Below are positions 1 to 6,521 of a stretch of DNA of 10,398 nt, in pieces. A model generated the notes under the pieces. It did not search any database, was not told the DNA's origin, and was given only the letters and a program-made list of their open reading frames with translations. Numbering within the stretch: position 1 is the stretch's first letter; every line of letters starts with the position of its first letter. This stretch comes from Treponema sp. UBA4326 (GTDB lineage: Bacteria > Spirochaetota > Spirochaetia > Treponematales > Treponemataceae): contig DGTW01000342.1 of NCBI GenBank assembly GCA_002393835.1, positions 1-10,398 on the forward strand, given 5' to 3'. The position numbers were made by a program, and so were the translations under genes.

Positions 1-798
1 GCCGCCCTTTCGCCAACACTCCTTGAAAGCGAGTTGTTCGGTCATGTTAAGGGAGCCTTTACGGATGCCGTAAGTGACAGAATCGGCCGTTTTGAGGCCA
101 GTGACGGCGGAACAATCTTCCTTGACGAAATCGGCGAGCTTTCCCTGGACTTGCAGGCAAAATTGCTTAGGGTTTTGCAGGAGCATAAATTTGAGAGGGT
201 AGGCTCGAACGAGACTATTTCAGTGGATGTACGGGTTGTTGCAGCTACGAACAGAAATCTGGAGCAAATGGTCAGTGACGGTCTTTTTAGGAGCGACTTG
301 TATTACAGGCTGAATGTTGTTCCGATTAATATTCCTCCTTTGCGGGAGCGAAAAGACGACATAGAACCGCTGTCTTCCTTCTTTTTGGATAAATTCAGCA
401 GGGAAACGAAAAAAAAATTCTCTGGCTTTTCAAATGCGGCCCTTCATCTTTTGTATGACTATTACTGGCCTGGCAATGTCCGGGAACTTGAAAATTCAAT
501 AGAGAGAGCCTGCGTTTTGGGTAAGCCTCCTTTGATTCAGGCTGATGATTTAAGGCTGAATCATTCATCTGTGCCCGCAAGCTGCCAGCAGTCAGCGGAC
601 AATAAAATCGAAAATTTTGCCAGTGAAGTCGCTGACGGCGATGACAAAAGCCTGAAGACTGCTATAAATAAATTCAAGGCCGCCTACATCAGAAAGATTC
701 TTGATGAGACTTCATGGAATCAGACGGAGGCCGGAAAAATTCTTGGAATTCAGAGAACTTATGTCTCACGTCTGCTTAATGAGTTGAATATCCGCTAA
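1..798 (+). CDS. Sigma-54-dependent enhancer-binding regulator, 5'-truncated by the window edge
   Basis: This is the 3' part of a bacterial enhancer-binding protein, an AAA+ ATPase that remodels RNA polymerase-sigma54 at promoters. The frame is open from base 1, so the true start, the Walker A motif and any N-terminal sensor domain lie outside the window. Counting from base 1, residues 9-14 (ESELFG) lead into the sigma-54 contact loop at 18-23, which reads GAFTDA instead of the canonical GAFTGA. Walker B follows (IFLDE, about 39-43), then the sensor I region (VVAATNR), the arginine-finger region ([11 protein letters not shown]) and WPGNVREL (sensor II). The C-terminus is a Fis-type helix-turn-helix ([20 protein letters not shown]), which binds upstream enhancer sites. 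The family assignment is secure; the signal sensed and the target genes cannot be known from here. A run of nine A lies at 409-417. Confidence 0.95.
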   Translation, partial: AALSPTLLESELFGHVKGAFTDAVSDRIGRFEASDGGTIFLDEIGELSLDLQAKLLRVLQEHKFERVGSNETISVDVRVVAATNRNLEQMVSDGLFRSDLYYRLNVVPINIPPLRERKDDIEPLSSFFLDKFSRETKKKFSGFSNAALHLLYDYYWPGNVRELENSIERACVLGKPPLIQADDLRLNHSSVPASCQQSADNKIENFASEVADGDDKSLKTAINKFKAAYIRKILDETSWNQTEAGKILGIQRTYVSRLLNELNIR

Positions 799-812
799 AA
801 ATTTGATAAAAT
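784..812 (+). promoter_or_regulatory. Predicted sigma70-type promoter for the TPR gene
   Basis: TTGAAT at 784-789 and TAAAAT at 807-812 are separated by 17 bases. The -35 box lies inside the last codons of the sigma-54 regulator gene. Transcription would begin near 819, giving a leader of about 40 bases before the ATG at 860. The boxes are good but not perfect matches, so this is a prediction only. Confidence 0.45.
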
Positions 813-859
813 ACATAACCTAAAAATAAAAAACTGACGCAAATAATTGAGGTAAAAAA

Positions 860-1537
860 ATGACTGATAAAACAGAAAAAGAAACCCTTGCTGATTCTTT
901 GAACAAGACTTTGGAGAAATCAAAGGGCATCGTATTCACTGTCGCGGCAATTATCGTCGTGGCTATCGTGGCCGTTGCTGTTTTCGCAACGCTTAAATCA
1001 AAAGCTACAGAAAAGGGAATCGAGCAGTTTGATTTGATTGCCTACAACCTTACCAATGAGGCAAAAGACCTTTCTGCCGATGACATTGCAGCCAGACAGA
1101 CAAAGGCTCTTGAGGATTTGACTCCACTCACTGAAAAGAAGGGAATTGTCGGAGTTCGTGCCAACATGCTTTTTGCTGAAATTAAATTCTCTCAGAAGAA
1201 ATATGATGAGGCTCGCTCTGCATGGCTTAAAGCCGTCTCTGGAGATGACAAGATTTACACGGCTCCGCTCTGCTACTACAATGCCGCTGTTTGCTCTGAG
1301 GAATTGGGAGACACAGATTCTGCAATCTCTTGCTACAAATCTGCCTCTGAAGCCGATGAATTCGTCCTCGTTGACCATGCTCTTTTCAGCCTTGGTCGAG
1401 TAAATGAGGGCGCTGCAAAATATGCTGATGCAAAGGCCGCTTATGACAAGCTCATCTCATTGCACCCGTCATCAAACTGGGCTGAGCTTTCAAAAAGCCG
1501 TCTTATTGCCCTTAAGGCTGCTGGAAAAATCGAGTAA
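860..1537 (+). CDS. Membrane-anchored tetratricopeptide-repeat protein
   Basis: The 225-residue protein has a short charged cytoplasmic N-terminus, one strong hydrophobic segment at about 23-45 (GIVFTVAAIIVVAIVAVAVF) and a long alpha-helical remainder with TPR-like helix pairs. The clearest TPRs are at about 99-128 (ANMLFAEIKFSQKKYDEARS), 136-166 (LCYYNAAVCSEELGDTDSAI) and 173-206 (HALFSLGRVNEGAAKYADAK). The layout, an N-terminal anchor followed by an extracytoplasmic TPR domain, resembles YfgM-type or coordinator-type envelope proteins, but I cannot assign a partner. The start is well supported: GAGGT at 849-853 lies six bases before the ATG. A predicted promoter sits upstream, so the gene is probably transcribed independently of the sigma-54 regulator. 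TPR domains mediate protein-protein contacts; the specific role is unknown. Confidence 0.85.
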   Translation: MTDKTEKETLADSLNKTLEKSKGIVFTVAAIIVVAIVAVAVFATLKSKATEKGIEQFDLIAYNLTNEAKDLSADDIAARQTKALEDLTPLTEKKGIVGVRANMLFAEIKFSQKKYDEARSAWLKAVSGDDKIYTAPLCYYNAAVCSEELGDTDSAISCYKSASEADEFVLVDHALFSLGRVNEGAAKYADAKAAYDKLISLHPSSNWAELSKSRLIALKAAGKIE

Positions 1538-1576
1538 AAAACGAAACTTTTTTCAGAATTCATTTGTTATATATAT

Positions 1577-2359
1577 ATGAAAAGTGCCGGTATTATGCAA
1601 AAAAATTCTTTTTTTCTGATTTTGTGCATATTTGCCGGCATTTTCTTTTTTTCATGTGGCCTGGAAGAGCTTTTAAGTCTCGATTCGCCTACTGTTACTC
1701 AGAATAATCCCCTCTATTCAAGCACTGATTATTTGACCTGGTATTCTGCCTTCACTACTGAGGAGAAAAGCCAGCCCGATGAATTCATAGGCACTGAAGT
1801 TTATTACAAAATTTACAACAATTATTCAAGCCTTACTTCCCAACGCTCAGCCATTCTTTCGGTCAACACTTCATCAAACAGTTCTGCTGCTGCCACGAGA
1901 ATGATTGAGACTTACACTTACCAACCCCTGGGAGCCAGCCAAAACACCAATAATGTCGTTTATGTGCCTGGAACTGGTTCTGCCCGCCGTGTTGTTATCC
2001 GCCTAAAAAACTATCAGGATGGAAGTGGATACACCAGCGATGAGGACCGTTATAATTTTGCTGCGTGTGTCAGAATCGGAGGCGACTATCAGACATACAT
2101 TCCTTACCGATACGATAACTCACGCTCTTTTGATTTTTTTGATTACGATGAGGACAACAAGGGCGGAAACAGGGATGTAGAGCCAAAAGATGGTGACAGT
2201 GATTATTTTTACAATTCCTCGGGGTTTAGCGACGGCTATGACAACACTTATTTCGTTCAGCTTTTTGCCGTTGCAAAGGCCTGGAACACGACAACATGTA
2301 CGCCGGTTTACAGTCTTGTCCTTGATTTAGGCTCCGTTCCGATAAGAAAAGGTGAATAG
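1577..2359 (+). CDS. Lipoprotein of unknown function
   Basis: The 260-residue product begins with a basic stretch, a hydrophobic core and the lipobox FFFSC, so Cys27 (counted from the ATG at 1577) would be lipidated and the protein anchored to a membrane. I recognise no enzymatic or binding domain in the mature part. It is rich in Ser, Asn, Asp and Tyr, with an acidic stretch (FDFFDYDEDNKGGNRDVEPK) and the look of a beta-rich surface protein. Neither possible start has a convincing Shine-Dalgarno sequence: the ATG at 1577 is preceded by a TATATATAT run, and the in-frame ATG at 1595 (Met7) would give a shorter, equally good signal peptide with Cys21. The run of alternating T and A may itself be part of a promoter, which would favour the second ATG. 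The gene starts 39 bases after the TPR gene. Confidence 0.8.
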   Translation: MKSAGIMQKNSFFLILCIFAGIFFFSCGLEELLSLDSPTVTQNNPLYSSTDYLTWYSAFTTEEKSQPDEFIGTEVYYKIYNNYSSLTSQRSAILSVNTSSNSSAAATRMIETYTYQPLGASQNTNNVVYVPGTGSARRVVIRLKNYQDGSGYTSDEDRYNFAACVRIGGDYQTYIPYRYDNSRSFDFFDYDEDNKGGNRDVEPKDGDSDYFYNSSGFSDGYDNTYFVQLFAVAKAWNTTTCTPVYSLVLDLGSVPIRKGE

Positions 2360-2374
2360 TATTTTTACATTCTA

Positions 2375-2403
2375 TTGCAAAGTTCTGTCTAATCTGCTAT
2401 AGT
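2375..2403 (+). promoter_or_regulatory. Promoter of the tRNA-Arg gene
   Basis: TTGCAA at 2375-2380 and TATAGT at 2398-2403 are spaced by 17 bases, and the -10 box is preceded by TGC (an extended -10). Transcription would begin around 2410, a few bases before the mature tRNA. Both the spacing and the position are as expected for a stable RNA gene. Confidence 0.7.
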
Positions 2404-2412
2404 ATTTTGCAC

Positions 2413-2487
2413 GGGATTGTAGCTCAGCTGGATTAGAGCATCTGCCTTCTAAGCAGAGGGTCGCCTGTTCGAGTCAGGCCAGTCTCA
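2413..2487 (+). tRNA. tRNA-Arg (anticodon TCT)
   Basis: A full 75-base cloverleaf can be folded by eye. The acceptor stem pairs GGGATTG (2413-2419) with CAGTCTC (2480-2486), with two G-U pairs. The D arm is GCTC/GAGC. The anticodon stem TCTGC/GCAGA encloses the loop CTTCTAA, with anticodon TCT at 2448-2450. The variable loop is 2458-2462, and the T arm is GCCTG/CAGGC around TTCGAGT. The discriminator base is A2487. The anticodon reads AGA (and AGG) arginine codons. No CCA follows (next bases GAA), so the 3' end must be added by CCA-adding enzyme. Confidence 0.96.
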
Positions 2488-2492
2488 GAAAG

Positions 2493-2521
2493 CCGGTTCA
2501 CTTATGGACCGGTTTTTTTTT
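2493..2521 (+). terminator. Rho-independent terminator of the tRNA unit
   Basis: An 8-bp stem (CCGGTTCA at 2493-2500, TGGACCGG at 2505-2512, one G-U pair) with a CTTA loop is followed directly by nine T (2513-2521). It lies six bases after the tRNA, so the tRNA is a monocistronic unit and the next gene needs its own promoter. Confidence 0.92.
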
Positions 2522-2541
2522 GTCTTTTTAGTCTTTTCCTC

Positions 2542-2575
2542 TTGAATAAAACCTTTAAGTTTGTTTTAATATAAA
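2542..2575 (+). promoter_or_regulatory. Predicted promoter for the CBM-like lipoprotein / GH18 unit
   Basis: TTGAAT (2542-2547) is followed after 17 bases by TTTAAT (2565-2570), with overlapping alternative -10 boxes TAATAT (2567-2572) and TATAAA (2570-2575). It lies between the tRNA terminator and the ribosome-binding site at 2582-2586. The exact -10 box cannot be decided by eye. Confidence 0.45.
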
Positions 2576-2592
2576 AATCATAGGAGAACTAA

Positions 2593-3231
2593 ATGAAAAT
2601 AACAAAAAAAGCATTTGCCCTTTTTTCGCTGCTGGCTGCAGCTTCACTGCTTTTTTCTTGCGCTTCTGCAGGAAATTTGGATGATTCTTCATCTTCATCA
2701 AAATCTGCTAAATCCGCTGATTCTGCGGATGAAACTGTCGCAAATGGCGGAAAATCTTCTTCTGAAAAACTACCTCCGCCACCTGCCAGGCTTACGGAAG
2801 CCCCTGTCTTTGACTTTGCCGGAGAGACAATCAAGATTGAGGCCGAGAACATGTATTATGACGGCTTTGAGCTTACCGGCGATTTCAAGGCATCTGCCTG
2901 TTATGCCATAAAACTTTTGAACGATTCTTCATGGGCCATTGCCGAAATCAATTTCCCGGCCGGAACTTATGAGGCTTTGGCTAATGTTTTGGCTCCAGAT
3001 AGCGCTCATTCACGCTTCAATGTTTACATCAATAAGGATTCATACCTTGTTTACGGGTCGGAGCCGCCAATCGGCAAGTACGAGCTTACAACCCGCTCTC
3101 CAGCCAGCTTTACTCTTGACCAGCCGGCTAGGGTAACTCTGAAAATTCAGCAGAATGACATTAGGAATCCTGCGAATAACGGTCAGAACGGCATGACAAT
3201 CGATTATGTCACATTCAAAAAAATCAAATAA
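2593..3231 (+). CDS. Lipoprotein with a CBM6/35-like carbohydrate-binding domain
   Basis: The 212-residue product carries a lipoprotein signal (KKAFALFSLLAAASLLFSC), with lipidation expected at Cys23. A low-complexity Ser/Asp/Lys linker follows (about 30-60), with a PPPP run at 61-64. From about residue 76 to the end the sequence looks like a galactose-binding beta-sandwich of the CBM6/CBM35 type. IKIEAENM (80-87) opens the domain, W114 and the strand AIAEINFPAGTYEALANVL follow, and the closing strand is MTIDYVTFKKI. In that family the fold binds glycans and is often attached to glycosidases. The start is fixed by AGGAG at 2582-2586, six bases before the ATG. The gene lies just upstream of a GH18 gene on the same strand, which supports a glycan-related role. 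The ligand is unknown, and the CBM call is made from motif pattern only. Confidence 0.75.
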   Translation: MKITKKAFALFSLLAAASLLFSCASAGNLDDSSSSSKSAKSADSADETVANGGKSSSEKLPPPPARLTEAPVFDFAGETIKIEAENMYYDGFELTGDFKASACYAIKLLNDSSWAIAEINFPAGTYEALANVLAPDSAHSRFNVYINKDSYLVYGSEPPIGKYELTTRSPASFTLDQPARVTLKIQQNDIRNPANNGQNGMTIDYVTFKKIK

Positions 3232-3241
3232 GTGATAAGAA

Positions 3242-3279
3242 GACCACCTGAACCTGCCGATAAAGACAGTAGGGTGGTC
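3242..3279 (+). promoter_or_regulatory. Intercistronic hairpin over the probable GH18 ribosome-binding site
   Basis: GACCACC (3242-3248) is exactly complementary to GGTGGTC (3273-3279), with a 24-base loop. The right arm contains the purine-rich GGGTGG (3272-3277) that would be the Shine-Dalgarno sequence for a TTG start at 3283. If it forms, the stem could lower translation of the second gene. It is not followed by a proper T run (ATTTTGC), so it is a poor terminator. Confidence 0.4.
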
Positions 3280-3282
3280 ATT

Positions 3283-4272
3283 TTGCATAAAAAAGTTTCT
3301 TTTATTTCTTTTCTTATTCTATTTCTTTTTAATTCCCTACTTTTTTCTCAGGTGAAGGAAAATCAATCTGAAAATCAAAAAATTCTTTTTAAGGAGATAT
3401 GGGGCTATGTTTCGCTTGGCGAGGAAGGCTCATTTTCTGCCGATTATCCTGTCACTGATGTCGGACATTTTGCGGGATTCATAAGCAGCTTTAGCGAACT
3501 TGCTCCTGTTCCAAAACGAAGCGATAGATTTCCGGATTTTAAGGGACGCCTTCATCTTGTCACCAATCTTGAATCAAAGCCGCAGACTCATCTTATGCTT
3601 GACCCGAAACTTCCTCTGAGAAATAAAATCATTAAGCAGCTTGTTGAACAGGCAAAGGAATATGACGGCCTTCAGATTGACTGGGAATCGGTTTTGAAAG
3701 CTGATGACGAAAATTTCTGGGATTTTTTAAAGCTCTTAAAGAAAAAATTGAAGGGAAAAATGCTTACCGTTGCCGTGCCCGCCCGGGTAAAAAAACTTGA
3801 AAAAGATGCCTACGATTACGAGCGTATTTCAAAAATTGCCGACAGGGTAATAGTTATGGCCTATGACGAACATTGGTCAACGAGCGCGCCGGGGCCAATA
3901 GCATCAATCGCCTGGTGCAAGAGGATTGCCGATTACGCAAAATCTGTCATTCCTGAAGAAAAACTCATTATGGGCTGCCATTTTTATTCAAGGGCATGGA
4001 ACAATGAAGATGTCGGTCAAAAAGCCTACCGTATGTACAAGATTGATGACTTGATAAAGTCAAATAAAGTTACGAATTTCAAAAAGTCCAAAGACGGTGA
4101 ACTGAGCTTTACCTTTGAGAAAAAGACGAAAATCACTGTTTTTTACGATACCGTGGAGTCCGCAAGCGCAAGATGCAGAATGTACGCCGACCAGGGCATT
4201 TCAAAGCTCTCCTTCTGGAGAATAGGCCAGGAAGACCCAAAATTCTGGGAGAATCTGAAAGTCAGCAGTTAG
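3283..4272 (+). CDS. Exported glycoside hydrolase family 18 protein
   Basis: GH18 enzymes cleave beta-1,4 bonds next to N-acetylhexosamine (chitin, peptidoglycan or related glycans) by substrate-assisted catalysis. I chose the TTG at 3283 because it gives a compact signal peptide (MHKKVSFISFLILFLFNSLL, cleavage near LLFS-Q) and has GGGTGG five bases upstream. The frame is open back to a GTG at 3232 directly after the previous stop, which would give 346 residues with an implausible polar extension. From the TTG the protein has 329 residues. Numbered from 3232, the catalytic motif is YDGLQIDWE (144-152) with general acid E152 and D150; the first Asp of the usual DxDxE is Gln148, as often varied in YaaH/SleL-like members. 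MAYDEHW (209-215) and FWRIGQEDP (328-336) are further family hallmarks. No LysM or CBM is fused; a CBM-like lipoprotein is encoded next door. The last two codons and the stop lie inside a 7-bp repeat array. Confidence 0.85.
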   Translation: MHKKVSFISFLILFLFNSLLFSQVKENQSENQKILFKEIWGYVSLGEEGSFSADYPVTDVGHFAGFISSFSELAPVPKRSDRFPDFKGRLHLVTNLESKPQTHLMLDPKLPLRNKIIKQLVEQAKEYDGLQIDWESVLKADDENFWDFLKLLKKKLKGKMLTVAVPARVKKLEKDAYDYERISKIADRVIVMAYDEHWSTSAPGPIASIAWCKRIADYAKSVIPEEKLIMGCHFYSRAWNNEDVGQKAYRMYKIDDLIKSNKVTNFKKSKDGELSFTFEKKTKITVFYDTVESASARCRMYADQGISKLSFWRIGQEDPKFWENLKVSS

Positions 4273-4325
4273 CAGTTAGCAGTTGGCAGTTAGCAGTTAG
4301 CAGTTAGCAGTTAGCAGTTAGCAGT
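4264..4325. repeat. Heptanucleotide tandem array, unit AGCAGTT, about 8.9 copies
   Basis: Eight complete 7-bp units and a ninth of six bases run from 4264 to 4325 without a gap. All are AGCAGTT except the fourth (4285-4291), which is GGCAGTT. The first unit supplies the last two Ser codons and, together with the next base pair, the TAG stop of the GH18 gene. Because 7 is not a multiple of 3, the array has TAG in all three forward frames and TAA in all three reverse frames. Confidence 0.97.
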
Positions 4326-4326
4326 G

Positions 4327-4344
4327 CGCCGCGTGGATGCGGTG
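4327..4344. other. GC-rich hairpin between convergent genes
   Basis: CGCCGC (4327-4332) pairs with GCGGTG (4339-4344, one G-U pair) around the loop GTGGAT. It lies between the two heptamer arrays in the gap between the convergent GH18 and helicase genes. There is no T run directly after it on either strand, so a terminator role is uncertain. Confidence 0.4.
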
Positions 4345-4355
4345 GTGAGGGGAAA

Positions 4356-4390
4356 AGTTTTCAGTTTTCAGTTTTCAACTTTCAACTTTC
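4356..4390. repeat. Second heptanucleotide array: AGTTTTC x3 then AACTTTC x2
   Basis: Five 7-bp units follow each other from 4356 to 4390: three AGTTTTC and two AACTTTC, then CGTTTAAAA with the helicase stop codon (4394-4396). The unit differs from the AGCAGTT array but has the same 7-bp period. It resembles, in inverted orientation, the array at 6501-6528 on the other side of the helicase gene. Confidence 0.93.
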
Positions 4391-4393
4391 CGT

Positions 4394-6484
4394 TTAAAAT
4401 CCTGGGACTTTTGGGGCTGTGAAGCGTTTTTTCATCTGCTGCAGCAAATCGATTGCCATGTCTGCGCTCACTTCTTTCTGTGGCTCGTGGTACTGCACCA
4501 GGTGGGGGGGAATCTCGTCCAGAAAGCGGCTGGGCTGGCTTTCTACGCTCGAATTCTGCCTGCGCCGGCTGCGACAGCTTGAAATCAAAAGCTTGTCCCT
4601 TGCTCTCGTAATTGCCACATAAAAGAGCCGTCTTTCTTCTTCAACGGCCGCATCTCCGCCTTCATCAATCGCCCGTCCGTGGGGAATAAGGCCTTCCTCG
4701 GTTCCAGCAATGAAAACTACCGGAAATTCCAGTCTGTTTGAGGCATGAATTGTCATCAGATTGACTTTTCCAAGATTCTCGTCATCGTCCATGTCATCCC
4801 GGCTTAAAAGGGTGATTCGGTTCAGGTAATTGTAAAGGGTCGGCTCGCCTGCCTCAGGATTGTTTTCCCATCGTTCTATTGAGCTGATAAGGCTGTCTAT
4901 GTTGAGCATCTTGAATCGGGCTGCCTTTTCGGACTTTGGGTTTTCTCCAATCAGATAGTCCATGTAGCGGATGTTGTCTACCATCGCCCGGACTTTTTTT
5001 GACAGGCCGTGACCACCCAGCATCGACTTGTTGCTTTCTATTATGTCTACGAAGGCCTTAAGGTTCTGCTTTGTCCCTTCAGAAAAATCCTCGTCATCAA
5101 AATCGGAATATTTGGATCCTGCGGAAGTCTGCCCGCCCGCCATGAAAAGGTCAGCCTCATTGTCCCCGACTTCAAGCAGGGCGTTGATTGCTTCCCAGAG
5201 AGAGCAGGAAAGGTTTTTTGCGATTTCGTTGAGCTTTTCGATGGTTGCCCGGCCTATTCCCCTTCGTGGCGTATTTATGATTCGGAGTAAGTTTACATCG
5301 TCATCGTGGTTTGAGATTACCCTGAGGTAAGAGATTATGTCCTTGATTTCCTTTCGCTGGAAGAAGGAAGTGCCACCGCTCATGGTGTAGGGAATGTTTT
5401 CGGCAAGAAAAGCCTCTTCGATTGGCCTTGACTGGGTGTTTGCCCGCATGAGGACGCAGAAATCATCGTATTTACGCTTTTCTGATACTGAGGTCGCCTG
5501 AATGGTCTCCACGATAAAGGCCGCTTCGGCCGTCTCATTGTCGGGCATGTAAATTTCAATGGGTTTTCCGTCGCCTTTTCCGCTCCAAAGCTCTTTGTCC
5601 TTCCTGTTGGTGTTGTGCTTGATGACTCCGTTTGCAGCCGCAAGAATTGTGCCTGTAGAGCGGTAATTCTGCTCCAGACGAATTTCCTTTACATTCTTGA
5701 AGTCTTTCTCAAAATTGATGATGTTCTGGTAGTCTGCCCCCCGCCATGAATAAATTGACTGATCGTCATCACCGACTACGGCAATGTTGTTTTCTGCAAG
5801 AAGACGCATGAATTCGTACTGCTGATGGCTGGTGTCCTGAAATTCGTCAACCATAATGTACTTGTAGCGTTCCTTGTATTTTGCAAGGACTTCGGGAAAT
5901 TCCCGGAAAATCTTGATTGGCAGGGTGATGAGGTCGTCAAAATCGACGGCATTGTAAAGCTTGAGGCCTTCCTGATAGCCCTCGTAAAGCTCCCTGTACA
6001 TTTCATTTTCGATAGTCCAGTGCTTTCGGCCTGTTTTTATGTCTGAAATGAGAATTCCAACCTGATAGACATCGAGTTTGTCTGGAGAATAATTCAGTTC
6101 CCGTCCGGTTTCCTTTATGAGGGAGTTTCGGTCTGTCTCGTCGTAAATTGAAAAATTGTCCCTGTAGCCAAGGAGACCAATTTCCTGTCTCAAAACACGC
6201 ACTCCAAAGGCGTGAAAAGTCGAGACCGTGAGCAGGGGCAATTTTTTCCCGGTCAGTTCCTTGATTCGCTCGCTCATTTCCTTTGCGGCCTTGTTGGTGA
6301 ATGTAAGGGCAAGAATTGCGCTCTGAGGCACGCCCGCGTCAAGCATGTGGGCAATTCGGAATGTGATTACCCTCGTTTTTCCGCTGCCGGCACCGGCAAT
6401 TATGAGAATTGCGCCGTTGATTGTCATTACGGCTTCGTACTGTTCAGGATTAAGCTCGTTCTTTAAGTCAGAAAGGTCAGTCAT
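4394..6484 (-). CDS. rep: Rep-type superfamily 1A DNA helicase (UvrD/Rep/PcrA family)
   Basis: The 696-residue protein is a 3'-5' ATP-dependent DNA helicase of replication restart and repair. All SF1A motifs are present in order: Q motif LNPEQ (11-15), Walker A AGAGSGKT (30-37), Ia TFTNKAAKEM, Walker B DEFQDT (213-218), III GDDDQSIYSWRGA (238-250), IV EQNYRS (271-276), V VNLMTIHASNRLEFPVVF and VI YVAITRARD. Segments such as NFSIYDETD, SGGTSFFQRKEIKD and PSRFLDEIP match E. coli Rep better than UvrD, as far as I recall both, and the length is close to Rep (673). Motif V is odd: N583-R584 replace the usual Lys-Gly of HASKGLEF. A C7 run (4504-4510) lies near codon 658. The ATG at 6484 has no Shine-Dalgarno sequence, but TATAAT lies eight bases upstream. 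A PcrA or UvrD name remains possible. Confidence 0.95.
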   Translation of the reverse strand: MTDLSDLKNELNPEQYEAVMTINGAILIIAGAGSGKTRVITFRIAHMLDAGVPQSAILALTFTNKAAKEMSERIKELTGKKLPLLTVSTFHAFGVRVLRQEIGLLGYRDNFSIYDETDRNSLIKETGRELNYSPDKLDVYQVGILISDIKTGRKHWTIENEMYRELYEGYQEGLKLYNAVDFDDLITLPIKIFREFPEVLAKYKERYKYIMVDEFQDTSHQQYEFMRLLAENNIAVVGDDDQSIYSWRGADYQNIINFEKDFKNVKEIRLEQNYRSTGTILAAANGVIKHNTNRKDKELWSGKGDGKPIEIYMPDNETAEAAFIVETIQATSVSEKRKYDDFCVLMRANTQSRPIEEAFLAENIPYTMSGGTSFFQRKEIKDIISYLRVISNHDDDVNLLRIINTPRRGIGRATIEKLNEIAKNLSCSLWEAINALLEVGDNEADLFMAGGQTSAGSKYSDFDDEDFSEGTKQNLKAFVDIIESNKSMLGGHGLSKKVRAMVDNIRYMDYLIGENPKSEKAARFKMLNIDSLISSIERWENNPEAGEPTLYNYLNRITLLSRDDMDDDENLGKVNLMTIHASNRLEFPVVFIAGTEEGLIPHGRAIDEGGDAAVEEERRLFYVAITRARDKLLISSCRSRRRQNSSVESQPSRFLDEIPPHLVQYHEPQKEVSADMAIDLLQQMKKRFTAPKVPGF

Positions 6485-6492
6485 GGCAAAGC

Positions 6493-6521
6493 ATTATAAA
6501 CGGAAAACGGAAAATTGAAAA
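6493..6521 (-). promoter_or_regulatory. Predicted promoter of the helicase gene, probably giving a leaderless mRNA
   Basis: On the minus strand a perfect TATAAT (6493-6498) lies eight bases before the ATG, so transcription would start at or within about three bases of the start codon. At 17-bp spacing the -35 position (6516-6521) reads TTTTCA, four of six matches to TTGACA, and falls inside a heptamer array whose units offer similar hexamers every 7 bp. No Shine-Dalgarno sequence is present, which fits a leaderless message. Confidence 0.5.

Noticed and set aside
998..1378. Minus-strand open frame of 126 codons inside the TPR gene
   Set aside because: It lies wholly antisense to a well-supported TPR gene with a Shine-Dalgarno sequence, and its translation shows no domain or signal.
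1535..1560. A/T-rich potential terminator (AAAAAACG...CTTTTTT) after the TPR gene
   Set aside because: The stem would be only A-T pairs, too weak to call an intrinsic terminator.
3232..3282. GTG at 3232 as start of the GH18 gene
   Set aside because: It directly follows the previous stop with no Shine-Dalgarno sequence of its own, and would place a polar RRPPEPADKDSR stretch before the signal peptide; the hairpin also lies in this stretch.
4264..4390. CRISPR-like array between the convergent genes
   Set aside because: The repeats are 7 bp, directly adjacent with no spacers, and no cas gene is present.
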